Below, one piece after another: positions 33,170 through 43,000 of a DNA stretch of 64,000 nt (positions are counted from its first letter, which is position 1; every line of letters begins with the position of its first letter). A program made the position numbers and the translations under genes. Under the pieces are notes generated by a model that saw only the letters and a program-made list of their open reading frames with translations, searched no databases and had not been told where the DNA came from. Source of the stretch: Gammaproteobacteria bacterium (GTDB lineage: Bacteria; Pseudomonadota; Gammaproteobacteria; Methylococcales; Methylomonadaceae); contig JAHJSQ010000028.1 of the NCBI GenBank assembly GCA_018830325.1, forward strand, positions 17,737-81,736, read 5' to 3'.

Positions 33170-35092
33170 TTAAGACGATTTACGCACCCTCAAGTACCAT
33201 TCGCTGAGTAAGCGCACTTGTTTTTCCGTATAGCCTTTTTCAATCATCCGGTCGATAAATTGTTCATGTTTTTTCTGGTCTTCGGGTGAAGCTTTGGCGT
33301 TGAAAGAAATCACCGGCAGCAGATCTTCGGTGGTCGAAAACATTTTCTTTTCGATCACAGTGCGCAGTTTCTCATAACTTGTCCAGGCCGGATATTTACC
33401 GCCGTTTTTGGCGCGAGCTCGTAACACAAAGTTAACGATTTCGTTACGGAAATCTTTGGGATTGCTGATGCCGGCCGGTTTTTCGATTTTTTCCAGCTCA
33501 TCGTTCAAGGCGCTCCGGTCGAACATTTCGCCGGTATCCGGATCGCGGTAATTAGTATCTTGTATCCAATAATCGGCATAGGTCACATAACGATCGAAGA
33601 TATTTTGTCCGTATTCCGAATAAGATTGGAGATAAGCGGTTTGAATTTCCTTGCCGATAAAATCAATGTATTTTTGCGTCAAATGACCTTTCAGATAAGA
33701 CAAGTACTTGTCTTCGACATCGGCCGGAAATTGCTCGCGTTCGATTTGCTGCTCAAGGACATACAAAAGATGAACCGGATTGGCCGCGACTTCGGTATTG
33801 TCGAAGTTGAATACCTTGGACAGAATCTTGAAAGCGAACCGTGTGGAAAGACCGGTCATGCCTTCATCGACGCCGGCGAAATCGCGGTATTCTTGATAAG
33901 ACTTCGCATGCGGATCGGTATCTTTGAGATTCTCGCCGTTATAAACCCTCATCTTGGAAAAGATATTGGAGTTTTCCGGCTCTTTCAAGCGGGATAACAC
34001 TGCAAATTGTGCCATCATTTCCAAGGTGCCGGGTGCGCACGGCGCATCATGCAAGGAACTGTTTTCCAGCAGTTTATCGTAGATTTTGATTTCTTCCGAA
34101 ACGCGCAAGCAATAAGGCACTTTGACAATATAAATCCGGTCGAGAAAGGCCTCATTGTTTTTATTGTTCCTGAACGCTTGCCACTCCGATTCGTTCGAGT
34201 GGGCCAGAATAATGCCCTGAAACGGTATCGCCGGAAACCCTTCCGTGCCTTTGTAATTACCTTCCTGCGTTGCGGTCAGCAGCGGGTGCAACACCTTGAT
34301 CGGCGCCTTGAACATTTCCACGAATTCCAGCAAACCTTGGTTGGCACGGCACAAGCCCCCCGAGTAACTGTAGGCATCGGGATCGTCTTGAGAATACAGT
34401 TCCAGTTTACGGATGTCGACTTTGCCGACCAGCGATGAAATATCTTGATTGTTTTCATCGCCCGGCTCGGTTTTGGCTACGGCAATCTGTTTAAGAATAG
34501 AAGGACGGATCCGAACGACTCTAAATTGGCGTATATCACCGTTGAATTCATGAAGTCGTTTCGTCGCCCAAGGCGACATGATGGTATTGAGATAACGGCC
34601 GGGGATGCTGTAGTCTTTTTCAAGAATATCGCCGTCTTCATCGGCATTGAAAAGCCCCAATGGCGATTCGAATACCGGCGAACCTTTAATCGCGTAAAAC
34701 GGCGCTTTTTCCATCAATGCTTTTAGCCGTTCGGCCAGCGAAGATTTACCACCACCGACCGGACCGAGCAAATAAAGAATCTGTTTCTTTTCTTCCAGGC
34801 CCTGAGCCGCATGACGGAAGAATGCGACTATTTGCTCGATGACCTCTTCCATTCCGTAAAATTCGCGGAAGGCGGGATAAATTTTTATGACCTTATTGGA
34901 AAATATTCGGCTAAGTCTGGGATCATTATGCGTATCCAATAATTCAGGCTCGCCGATAGCAGCCAGCATCCGCTCGGCCGGGCTTGCATAGGTCAACGGG
35001 TCTTTTTTGCAAAGCTCCAAATATTCCGGCAGAGTCAATTCTTCGTCCTTCAATTCTTCGTATTTTGCTGTATAACGCTCAAATATACTCAT
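33170..35092 (-). CDS. prkA: PrkA-type serine protein kinase / AAA+ protein
   Basis: A 640-aa PrkA homologue: N-terminal AAA domain with Walker A GPVGGGKSSLAERLKALME (about 110-128), the family segment PVFESPLGLFNADEDGDILEKDYSIPGRYLNTIMSPWA, LLTATQEGNYKGTEGFPAIPFQGIILAHSNESEW, and the C-terminal PrkA region with NFDNTEVAANPVHLLYVLE. PrkA proteins were described as kinases and more recently as AAA+ proteases in Bacillus; the exact activity here is open. First gene of prkA-yeaH-spoVR. The ATG at 35092 is preferred to the adjacent GTG at 35095 (GGGG five bases upstream). Confidence 0.93.
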   Translation of the reverse strand: MSIFERYTAKYEELKDEELTLPEYLELCKKDPLTYASPAERMLAAIGEPELLDTHNDPRLSRIFSNKVIKIYPAFREFYGMEEVIEQIVAFFRHAAQGLEEKKQILYLLGPVGGGKSSLAERLKALMEKAPFYAIKGSPVFESPLGLFNADEDGDILEKDYSIPGRYLNTIMSPWATKRLHEFNGDIRQFRVVRIRPSILKQIAVAKTEPGDENNQDISSLVGKVDIRKLELYSQDDPDAYSYSGGLCRANQGLLEFVEMFKAPIKVLHPLLTATQEGNYKGTEGFPAIPFQGIILAHSNESEWQAFRNNKNNEAFLDRIYIVKVPYCLRVSEEIKIYDKLLENSSLHDAPCAPGTLEMMAQFAVLSRLKEPENSNIFSKMRVYNGENLKDTDPHAKSYQEYRDFAGVDEGMTGLSTRFAFKILSKVFNFDNTEVAANPVHLLYVLEQQIEREQFPADVEDKYLSYLKGHLTQKYIDFIGKEIQTAYLQSYSEYGQNIFDRYVTYADYWIQDTNYRDPDTGEMFDRSALNDELEKIEKPAGISNPKDFRNEIVNFVLRARAKNGGKYPAWTSYEKLRTVIEKKMFSTTEDLLPVISFNAKASPEDQKKHEQFIDRMIEKGYTEKQVRLLSEWYLRVRKSS

Positions 35093-35120
35093 CACAACCC
35101 CACAATGATTAATTACTTCT

Positions 35121-35282
35121 TATACCCGTCGTAGATCAAAATTCGGTGCCTGGGTGTCCGCTAAAGGACGCCGTGAATACGTCCCATGTAGGCTCTATGC
35201 CAGCTCCATGCTGGCAAAGCCTTTATCGGACACCCAGGCGCCTCCTCTGGCACTGCCAAAATTTGAAGTGCGAAAGGTATAC
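35121..35282 (+). repeat. ~160-bp palindrome-rich repeat (copy 1)
   Basis: This block starts TATACCCGTCGTAGATCAAAA and ends GTGCGAAAGGTATA, with TATACC/GGTATA at its ends and a long internal inverted repeat (GCCTGGGTGTCCG ... CGGACACCCAGGCG). A near-identical copy lies in opposite orientation at 48329-48488. Non-coding, MITE-like. Confidence 0.85.
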
Positions 35283-35338
35283 CTTTAGTTAGACCATGGA
35301 TGCGCTCATTGTCTCCAAAGTCACACGAAACATTAGAC

Positions 35339-35481
35339 GTAATTATTCACCCCCTATCGTTCCCACGCTCTGCGTGGGAATGAAGACCGAGACGCCCTAG
35401 CGTCTCGTACCGCTGGAGCGGTACTCAGGCATTCCCACGCAGAGCGTGGGAACGATAATTGCCGGGGGACTGAATAGTTAC
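35339..35481. repeat. MITE-like hairpin element, GTAAnTATTCA ends
   Basis: Ends GTAATTATTCACCCCC and GGGGGACTGAATAGTTAC are inverted repeats; inside is the palindrome ATCGTTCCCACGCTCTGCG ... CGCAGAGCGTGGGAACGAT plus GAGACG/CGTCTC and GTACCGCT/AGCGGTAC hairpins. It shares parts with the elements at 38704-39085, 45227-45535 and 48262-48760. Confidence 0.85.
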
Positions 35482-35866
35482 CATTAAGACTACGAATTTA
35501 TGTTTTTAAGTGTCTTTAGGTTTAAACAGTATTTTTTACTAGAAGTTTCGTTTGCTATGCAGCTGTCGACTCATTATGCCAAATGTTTCTCGTTTTACTA
35601 TAGCAATTCAATTACCGAAACCGGCTAAGTGAAATCGGAGATTTTTTGGTTAGACAAGTTCTAGGATAGGGAGTTACAGGTGAAGTGAAATTAATAAAAG
35701 CTATGTTTGCGTTAATAGTTGACTCAAAGTCAGCAGAAACCAAAGGATATAGCTTTAAATAATTTGCTTTTTTCAATATTGAGCGAATTGTTGAAAGGAG
35801 GGTATGGTGGCTCGATTGACAGGTGTCTGCGAAAGGGCAGATTTTGCTCCTCAGCAATTGCTGATT
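35482..35866. other. Intergenic region, no gene seen
   Basis: A/T-rich stretch. One half-site GTTACAG at 35673-35679 recalls the dyads in front of the eCIS operon, but no second half lies at the right distance. A minus-strand frame of 81 codons shows no recognisable protein. Confidence 0.45.
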
Positions 35867-37207
35867 TTAGAAGGCTTTTTTAGTTCTAATTCGGTGTTTT
35901 TCCATCTTTCGATAAAGCGTCATTCTCGAACATTGCAATTGTTCGGCGGCTTTGCTTTTATTCCAATTCGTAGCATTTAAAGCGGCCAACAGGCTCTCGC
36001 GTTCGCGATCGCTTTGATCTGAAAATGCCTTAGCCATTTCGCCGCCACGAATCGGTTCCGGCAAATCGCTCCGGGAAATTCGTTCATAGGGAGAATCTAT
36101 AAAAACGGTTTCCAAGACGTTTTTTAATTCGCGTATATTGCCCGGCCAATGGTAATCGAATAAAGCCTCTAAGGCTTCGATACTAAAGCCGACCAAACTT
36201 AATCCAAATTGCTGATTGAATTGTTTGAGATAAAAATTAAGTAGTTCCGGAATATCTTCTTTGCGCTCTCGTAACGGGGGCAAATGGACTCGGGCGATAT
36301 TGAGACGAAAGTAAAGATCGTCCCTAAACTCTTTTGCCAGCATCATTTTTTCCAAATGCCGATTAGTCGCGGCGATTATTCGAATATCGAGAGCAACGCT
36401 TTGTTTAGCACCTAACGGATAAACCTCCTTGCTTTCCAGAACGCGGAGTATTTTGGCTTGCGCGTAGGGGCTCATATCCCCGATTTCGTCGAAAAAGACC
36501 GTGCCGCCATCCGCCATTTTCAATTTTCCTGCGTAGGCGGTTTGCGCGCCGGTGAATGCTCCTTTTTCGTAACCGAATAATTCGCTTTCCAATAAACTAT
36601 CGGGTAAGGCCGCGCAATTAATCGCGATAAAGGGTTTACGCGAGCGTTGACTATCACCGTGGATGAATTTTGCAACGAGCTCCTTTCCGGTTCCCGTCTC
36701 GCCAGTAATCAGCACATGACTATCGACATGAGCGACTTTTTGTAAATAGGTTTTTACCTTTTGCATCGAATGGCTACTTCCGATGAAAGGATGATGAAGG
36801 ACGGACTTTAAAGCCTGAGTGCTAGAAACCTTTGATGCCCGGGGGCTTAACAATTTAGTAACCGAATTAATCAAGTCTCGACCGGAAAATGGATATTCAA
36901 AATAATCCTTAATGCCCATGCGTAATGCCGAAATAGCAAGCCTTTCGGATCCTCGCGTCGTAACCAAGATAACCGGAAATCTCCGGTCTTTGTCATGAAT
37001 GGATTCAACAATTGCAAGCGTATCGACACCGTCCTGACAAGGAGATTCGAGGATCAGCAATTGTGGCATCGTTGCTTGGAAGTATTTCAACACTTCCTGA
37101 CAAGTCATAGCTTCGACCAATTCGACCGTTTGATGATGTAAAACGGTCTGTATCGATTGCTTTAGCTCATGACTCTGAACAGCGAATAAAATAATTGGTT
37201 TATTCAT
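35867..37207 (-). CDS. Sigma-54-dependent activator, NtrC family, degenerate receiver
   Basis: A 446-aa bacterial enhancer-binding protein. Residues 1-120 are receiver-like, but the acidic pocket is gone (ILFAVQS instead of an ILIVDDE-type strand), the phosphoacceptor position is Glu54 (LILESP) and the conserved Lys near 104 is replaced (YFEYP). The AAA+ domain is complete: Walker A GETGTGKE 169-176, the sigma-54-contacting GAFTGA loop 216-221, Walker B FFDEIGD 238-244, and RLNIARVHLPPLRERKEDI. A Fis-type HTH closes the protein (about 405-440, NWNKSKAAEQLQCSRMTLYRKM). It should activate sigma-54 promoters without ordinary phosphorylation. Start 37207 has GGGGAG in front; 37219 is an alternative. 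It is the only such activator in the window. Confidence 0.9.
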   Translation of the reverse strand: MNKPIILFAVQSHELKQSIQTVLHHQTVELVEAMTCQEVLKYFQATMPQLLILESPCQDGVDTLAIVESIHDKDRRFPVILVTTRGSERLAISALRMGIKDYFEYPFSGRDLINSVTKLLSPRASKVSSTQALKSVLHHPFIGSSHSMQKVKTYLQKVAHVDSHVLITGETGTGKELVAKFIHGDSQRSRKPFIAINCAALPDSLLESELFGYEKGAFTGAQTAYAGKLKMADGGTVFFDEIGDMSPYAQAKILRVLESKEVYPLGAKQSVALDIRIIAATNRHLEKMMLAKEFRDDLYFRLNIARVHLPPLRERKEDIPELLNFYLKQFNQQFGLSLVGFSIEALEALFDYHWPGNIRELKNVLETVFIDSPYERISRSDLPEPIRGGEMAKAFSDQSDRERESLLAALNATNWNKSKAAEQLQCSRMTLYRKMEKHRIRTKKAF

Positions 37208-37331
37208 CGAACTCCCCATTCTGATCGCAATTGATTTAAGAGCGGATGCACATCGAAGTCTTTTATAAAATCATCGCGAAATACTCGAACACTATTCGAA
37301 ATAGTAGCTGAATTTACGAATATCGACAGAC

Positions 37332-38429
37332 TCAAAAGTCGCTTGTTAGCCCTGGAATGCCGATGCGTTGAATTCGCACGGCATTGCTGCCTTCTTGATA
37401 AGCTGGAAGCGTGCCTTCCTGTCGCCAAAGTCTAAAAGCAAGCGCGTAAGATAATACTCGAATCGGATAATCCCTCGGCAAATGCTGAAGATACGGCTGA
37501 ATTGTCGTAAAGTCGGTGACGCCGTATTTCTGCATGATAAAACGCAGACCGCCATTGGCCGGGCCTATGTTGTAGGCCAATAGCCCTAACAACAAATCGC
37601 CGTGCATTTCGTCCAAATAGTATTTAAAGGTTGCTGCCGCAAGGTAAGCATTATAACGATCGTCGATAATCGAGCGCTTTTGTCCGGAGAAATGTTTTTG
37701 CGCTTCGTTTTCGACGACTTTCGGCACCCGGGTAATTTGAAACAAACCACGGCCGCCATCCGAACTATTCCGAGGGAGAAAAGATGATTCCGCCGCCGCA
37801 ATGCCCAACAATAAATCGGGATCGATTTGGAAACGCCCCGCGGCATCCTCAACAAGGAGACTGTATTTTTCTCCTCGAGCCACCATTTGCCGCATAGCAC
37901 CAACCCCTTGACGGCGATACGCGGCATAAACCTGATGCGCAAGCGTCACCCTTCGTACTTCTTGTTTTCCGCCGACCAGCATCCGGAAATGATTGAAAGC
38001 CAACGCAAATCGATCATCCATGACCCATATGCCGGAACCGATCGCTAACATTACCGAAATCACGGGCATTAAAATCACGGTCCTGCCTTGTAAGCTGCGC
38101 CGAAGCTTCCACCAAAACAAGAACAAAAACGAAGCGAATAGAATTAAGACCAGTACCCCTATAGCAAATGGCAAGAGACTGGTAAGAAATCGAGTTCCAC
38201 TGAAGCGTTCTGCCGAATAGCCTAGCAGCACGATAATCGCTGATACAAGCGTAATGCTTAAACCGGCCAATTCAATAACCGCCAAGATTAATTTATGCTT
38301 GAAGCTATCCGGAAATGTAACGTTTTTTTTCTTAGCGGATCTAACGGAACGACGAACTTTTTGCTTAGGCTGTCGTCGCGTATTGTTTTTTGGCTTGTTA
38401 CGCTTTGATTTTATAGTGGAAGTAGTCAA
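37332..38429 (-). CDS. Membrane-anchored lytic transglycosylase-like protein
   Basis: A 365-aa protein with a very basic N-terminus (RRQPKQKVRRSVRSAKKKN), three transmembrane segments (about 49-70, 82-108, 119-136) and a C-terminal SLT-type lysozyme-like domain (about 195-340) with the catalytic-glutamate context GIAAAESSFLPRNSS, then GRGLFQITR and the LLAYNIGPANGG motif. Such enzymes cut peptidoglycan from the membrane side. Translation would start at a TTG (38429), since no ATG or GTG fits upstream. It precedes the sigma-54 activator by 124 bp on the same strand. Whether it helps free the eCIS particle is unknown. Confidence 0.8.
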   Translation of the reverse strand: MTTSTIKSKRNKPKNNTRRQPKQKVRRSVRSAKKKNVTFPDSFKHKLILAVIELAGLSITLVSAIIVLLGYSAERFSGTRFLTSLLPFAIGVLVLILFASFLFLFWWKLRRSLQGRTVILMPVISVMLAIGSGIWVMDDRFALAFNHFRMLVGGKQEVRRVTLAHQVYAAYRRQGVGAMRQMVARGEKYSLLVEDAAGRFQIDPDLLLGIAAAESSFLPRNSSDGGRGLFQITRVPKVVENEAQKHFSGQKRSIIDDRYNAYLAAATFKYYLDEMHGDLLLGLLAYNIGPANGGLRFIMQKYGVTDFTTIQPYLQHLPRDYPIRVLSYALAFRLWRQEGTLPAYQEGSNAVRIQRIGIPGLTSDF

Positions 38430-38448
38430 CGATTAAGAAACAAACAAA

Positions 38449-38661
38449 TCATTTTAACGATGAAAACAGATTGATTAGAAGGCTCAACACAAGGCTGACA
38501 ACTATCATCGACGTGATAGGAATAAATATAGATCGCTTCTCATCAACGATTTTGATATCGCCCGGCAAATTACCGAACCAACTGATCAATCCGGGCGCGT
38601 AACTAATGAGCAAGCCTAATACCAATAAAAAACCACCTATCATTATCAATAACTTACCCAT
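38449..38661 (-). CDS. DUF2905 membrane protein
   Basis: A 70-aa protein: MGKLLIMIGGFLLVLGLLISY, then the invariant LISWFGNLPGDIKI-type loop and a second hydrophobic helix FIPITSMIVVSLVLSLLINLF. This is the DUF2905 family of small two-helix inner-membrane proteins, function unknown. It starts at ATG 38661 and lies 19 bp upstream of the transglycosylase gene on the same strand. Length is that of the family. Confidence 0.9.
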   Translation of the reverse strand: MGKLLIMIGGFLLVLGLLISYAPGLISWFGNLPGDIKIVDEKRSIFIPITSMIVVSLVLSLLINLFSSLK

Positions 38662-38703
38662 AAATTACCCCGTAATGAATTCAATCGAAAAAACGTTTAC
38701 AAA

Positions 38704-39085
38704 GTAACTATCCATTCCCCCGGAAATTATCGTTCCCACGCTCTGCGCTCATCGTTATACATAAGTCAAAAATTACCGTTTTGCAATATTAGCCAATGAG
38801 ACCTCGATACCCTTTATTGTCACTTAACATTAGCGGATCACCTAACGCTAGACGAACCGCGTAGGGTACGCTGTGCGTACCATGGTAACCCCGCGATATT
38901 CATGTGCCAACCGAACCGCCAGGGCACGGCTTTGGTACGCGGAGCGTACCCTACAATTTATGTATAACGATGAGCGCTCTGCGAGGGAACGCCTGAGTAC
39001 CGCTCCAGCGGTACGATACGCTAGAGCGTCTCGGTCTTCATTCCCACGCCGGAGCGTGGGAACGATAGGGGGTGTGAATAATTAC
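38704..39085. repeat. Composite nested repeat: GTAAnTATTCA element carrying a second element
   Basis: Outer element ends GTAACTATCCATTCCCCC (left) and GGGGGTGTGAATAATTAC (right). Inside, 38748-38974 is bounded by CTCATCGTTATACATAA and TTATGTATAACGATGAG and flanked on both sides by CGCTCTGCG, as if inserted with a 9-bp duplication. The inner element holds a third hairpin (GTAGGGTACGCTGTGCGTAC ... GTACGCGGAGCGTACCCTAC). Confidence 0.82.
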
Positions 39086-39086
39086 T

Positions 39087-39560
39087 TTACAAATGCCGCT
39101 CGATATCATGCGCTCTTAATCCCCAGGCCAAAAGATTTTCAATGCGATGATTCGCACTTTTCATGCGTTCAGTCAAAATAACGAATAGCTTCTTATAAAA
39201 CAAATAACCGAGATCGGGATGCTTTTCAAAATACTCATTTAATTTATCACCGACAATTTCCCAAGCACAACCTTCGGAAATCGCCGTAACGGTTGCGGTC
39301 CGCCTATGAATCTCATGAAGACAACTTTCGCCGAAAATATCGCCTTCCTTAAGATCGCAAAATCCGGCCTGAAGCTGTTTTTTTTGCTCTAGGCCAACCA
39401 GTCCGGTTACCCGCAAGCTACCCTTTTCAATCACAAACAAGGTATTGCCGATATCGCTCTCTTTCACCAACACATCCTGTGCCTTGAATGCATGACGAAA
39501 CCATGCATCGCCTTCTTTAAATTCCGGGTCGGCTAATATTTCTTTTAACGTTTGATTCAC
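39087..39560 (-). CDS. Cyclic-nucleotide-binding domain protein
   Basis: A 157-aa single-domain protein of the cNMP-binding (CRP-like N-terminal) fold: DVLVKESDIGNTLFVIEKGSLRVTG, LKEGDIFGESCLHEIHRRTATVTAISEGCAWEI (about 75-108), the GES/R-T pair being the phosphate-binding cassette with RRTATV as the arginine region. There is no helix-turn-helix, so it is not a complete transcription factor; a regulatory partner or a signal-sensing role is possible. The stop codon lies two bases from the edge of the repeat element downstream, so the C-terminus may have been altered by it. The ligand is not predictable. Confidence 0.8.
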   Translation of the reverse strand: MNQTLKEILADPEFKEGDAWFRHAFKAQDVLVKESDIGNTLFVIEKGSLRVTGLVGLEQKKQLQAGFCDLKEGDIFGESCLHEIHRRTATVTAISEGCAWEIVGDKLNEYFEKHPDLGYLFYKKLFVILTERMKSANHRIENLLAWGLRAHDIERHL

Positions 39561-40025
39561 TAGTATACCTACTAAGTAGTGTGTTAATTATCTCTTTATC
39601 ATTATACCTAAAAAAAAAGAGCAGTTGAGAACCTCAAACTACCGTTCGACCTGAGCCCCCTTCGGCTGCGCTTAGGAGAGACCTGTCGGGTAAAGGGTAA
39701 TTTAAGGCTTTAGCAAGCCGGTGAAAGTGTTGTAGATCTTTAATGCTTCGACTTGGCTTAGGATTTGGTAATAAATGTTCTTGCCTAATTAATTTAGGCA
39801 AAATCGACATCGATTCAATTCTTTTTTATTTTTCAATAATCGTATAACCTATTCTTCAAATACTCGACACCGCCGAAACTTAATTTAGGAAACGATTGAC
39901 TTCCAGTCTTATCGGATTCGTCGAAAAGCTAAACGGTTTATTAATTTTTATCCAAACCGTCAGCACTCGAGATTAAATCGTGCCGCCTCGAACACAGCCA
40001 GTCTGAAACCTTGCCGGAGCCTACC
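39561..40025. other. Intergenic region upstream of the PEPCK-like gene
   Basis: No gene. A hairpin-forming fragment (GACCTGAGCCCCCTTCGGCTGCGCTTAGGAGAG-like, about 39648-39700) recalls repeats seen near 57590. The A/T-rich stretch 39780-39960 probably holds the promoter of the downstream gene, but I cannot single out boxes. Confidence 0.4.
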
Positions 40026-43000
40026 ATGATCTTATCAGCCGCACCCATCCAAAATAGTCCGAGTAGCACCGAAGAACACGAAGGGCTACAGCATATCAAT
40101 CTTAAACTAGCCGCACTTAATCAACCCACTTGTGAAGCCGAAGGCGATCGGCAATATCTAAAAATCGCAGATAGCTTATTAAAGAATTATTCGCAGCAAC
40201 GCCGTCTATTAGCCAATTACCGTTGCCCAGCCGATCAACGAATACAAGACTTTTTAAACGCTTACCTCCTCGAAAATAACGTCGACGTTTCAGTTCAATT
40301 ACCCGGAGAAACATTTATTCTCGAGCGAAAAGGACAAGCCCGGGAATTATCGCTGCCTTATCATCATAACGAGTTTCACTCCGCTTATGTCGACTCCTAT
40401 CGTGTTTTACAAGGCGTCTTGCATAATCCACAAAACGATCGACGGACAACTAAAGGGGTCTTTCATATAGTTGCAGGCGGACTTCCCGTGCCGGGAGATA
40501 AAAGTGAAGTACCGGTAAACGCCTATGCCGCGTTATTACAACATGCGTTGACTCCACCAAGCGATCTACTTCGCCTGCCTTTCACAAGCCTACAAAATAA
40601 GCCGGCCACGCTTTGGATCTCGTTATTATTGAGACCGATCGTTCGTCCAGCAATCGAACCGATAAGCCCAGTTAAAACCATGGAAACCCGTTTTTTCGCA
40701 CCGGGCGGATTGGTCGCTAACTTGGATTTCGTCGAATCGATCTTCGGCAATGCCGGCGATCCTTTCTTGCCGGAGAACGATGCGGCACTCGATATCGAAC
40801 ATTGGACCGGACATACCGGTTGCATTATTCTAGCCCCGCATTTGGTGCATTGCCGGAAAAAAGATATCGGCCTTCCCCATTATGATGATGCAAGCGAACG
40901 CCAACGCAAGGACGGTATGTTCTGGCAGCATGAAGACGAACTTTACAACGACGGCAAACCGTTTAAATTGGTTTGTCGCAATATGCAAGGCGTCGTCGTC
41001 ACCTTAATCGCCGACAATTATTTCGGTTACAGCAAAAAAGAGATCAAATCTCAAATTAGCTATTCGGCTAATCTCTTCGGCGACTGCGAGGAAGAACATG
41101 CCGGCGGCGCATTGGCATTCCCCAGAATGAACCTTGGCGACATTTATCTACCGCATGGCAGCGATCTCGATAGACGCTATTCGTTCGATAAGTTATGCGA
41201 ACAATTATCACCGATGATTGACAGAAAGAATGAAGGTTACGCCGTCGACAACAATTTTCCGGAGATCATATACATTCCGGCAGCAGCCGAGATCAATGTG
41301 CAGCAGCAACAAATCAGTTGGCTGCAAAATGGTCGCCCGCAATCCCTCAAGTTGCTTGCCAAACACACGTACATCTATCCAAACGGTTTCAAAGTCCATA
41401 TGGAACGCCATCCTCACGCCCCGAGTTGGCGTTTGGTGGGCACTTTAGCGGAAGGAACATTCTGCCATAAACCCAGCACGGTTTCCGGCGGCGGTAAATC
41501 GGAAATTTCCAAATCCATAGCCGGCGCGGTCATTTCGGGCACTATTTTTGTCGAAGACTTCGAAAAAGACATGGATATCGTCGAGTCCATTTTTAAACAC
41601 GATTATTCGACCCGTTTCCGCGACCCGGACCGACACGGCAGCGATCAACGCAATCTGCTCAGCAATCAACGTACCCTAGGTTCGGTCATCAAGCTATTAA
41701 CGCCTTCGTTCACCGACTATTCCGATGCTTATAACGAATGGCTGGAGCAAATTCCTCAGCATATTTGGGCAATTGTGCTGATTATTAAACGCTTTTACCA
41801 CGAGGAATGGGGTGATGATTGGCGCGATCATTTTTCAGTGGACGTGGTCAATAGCTACCCCGGCAATGAACTGAAATACCAAGGGCGCAAACTAATCGCC
41901 AGTTACCTTCGAGTTGGCTTCGATTCGAACGGTGCCTGGCGTGTTTTCAAACTCCGCCAAGATTTTATCGCTTCGGCTAAAGTTCAGATGGAAGACGACA
42001 TCAGTGCGTCGACGGTAGTGCCTTCTAAACGACTCACGGGGCTCGACCCCGATTATCGAAATCCTTCCGTAAAATTAGTCGACAATTGCGAGCAAAGTTT
42101 TTTCCAGCGCCCCGACGATGCCATCCATCGAGGCAGCGATTTACAAACTGAGCGTGATTTATCGGGAGGCAATAATTTCATCTCCAACTTCCAACCCTTA
42201 ACAACGCAAGATGCACGCGATCTAATTGAAGATATCATTCACTTCGAAGAATTCAGCGAGCCGATGTGTAAATTGATCGAGCGAGCCGCCGAAGGTCAGG
42301 AAGATGAGTTTTTCGTCTCATCGGCACATCCGAGATTGGTCGACGGAAAGCCCAGCCAAAATGTACGCTATCTGCAAGTACGGCCCGATATCGCCGATCC
42401 GAGAATGCGCTATATCGCTGAAATTTCGACTCGTCTGGCTAGAGGCCTCAATGCCGATCAAGCGGTACATTTTCCGGTCAATGCGGTTCTTCCCGGACGC
42501 CGCAACAATCCGCAAGATTTAGCCGCCGGCATCCGACCTTTGGCTGTTTACAACCCCATCCATTATCAAGAGTTACCGGAATTGTTCATGGATTTTGTAT
42601 GCAGTCTAACCGGCAAATCTCCTTCCACGACGGGAGCCGGGTCGGAAGGCGCATTGACCAAAGGGCCGTTCAATGCCTTGAGCACGACCGCCGATCTAAA
42701 TACTGCACTGGTCTCGTTCATCTTATGCGGCTACGACGGCTTTTCGACTGCGGCCGGTTACATCGGAACTCAGCGTAGAATCGATCACGACATCAGTCTG
42801 TTGATTCCGGAAATCTGGTCGCGTCTACCTGTCGCCGAACGCGATGCGCGCTATCTGATCGAAAACGGCCATCTCGAAAAACTGGAAGATTTCGAATACG
42901 AAGGCAGAACCGTATACGCAAGCCGGCTAGGATACCGAATAACCGAGCGTTTCGTGCATACCAACTTCGGTAAAGTCTTCGATTATCCGACAGCGGTTTT

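Noticed and set aside
35673..35679. GTTACAG as an additional operator near the sigma-54 activator gene
   Set aside because: Only one half-site is present and no CTGTAAC occurs at the required spacing, so it is likely chance.
35612..35857. 81-codon minus-strand frame upstream of prkA
   Set aside because: Low-complexity composition, no motif, no ribosome site and no homologous look; treated as chance.
37332..38429. Lysis protein dedicated to eCIS release
   Set aside because: The transglycosylase-like protein is near the activator gene, but membrane-anchored SLT proteins are common housekeeping enzymes and there is no sequence link to the eCIS operon.
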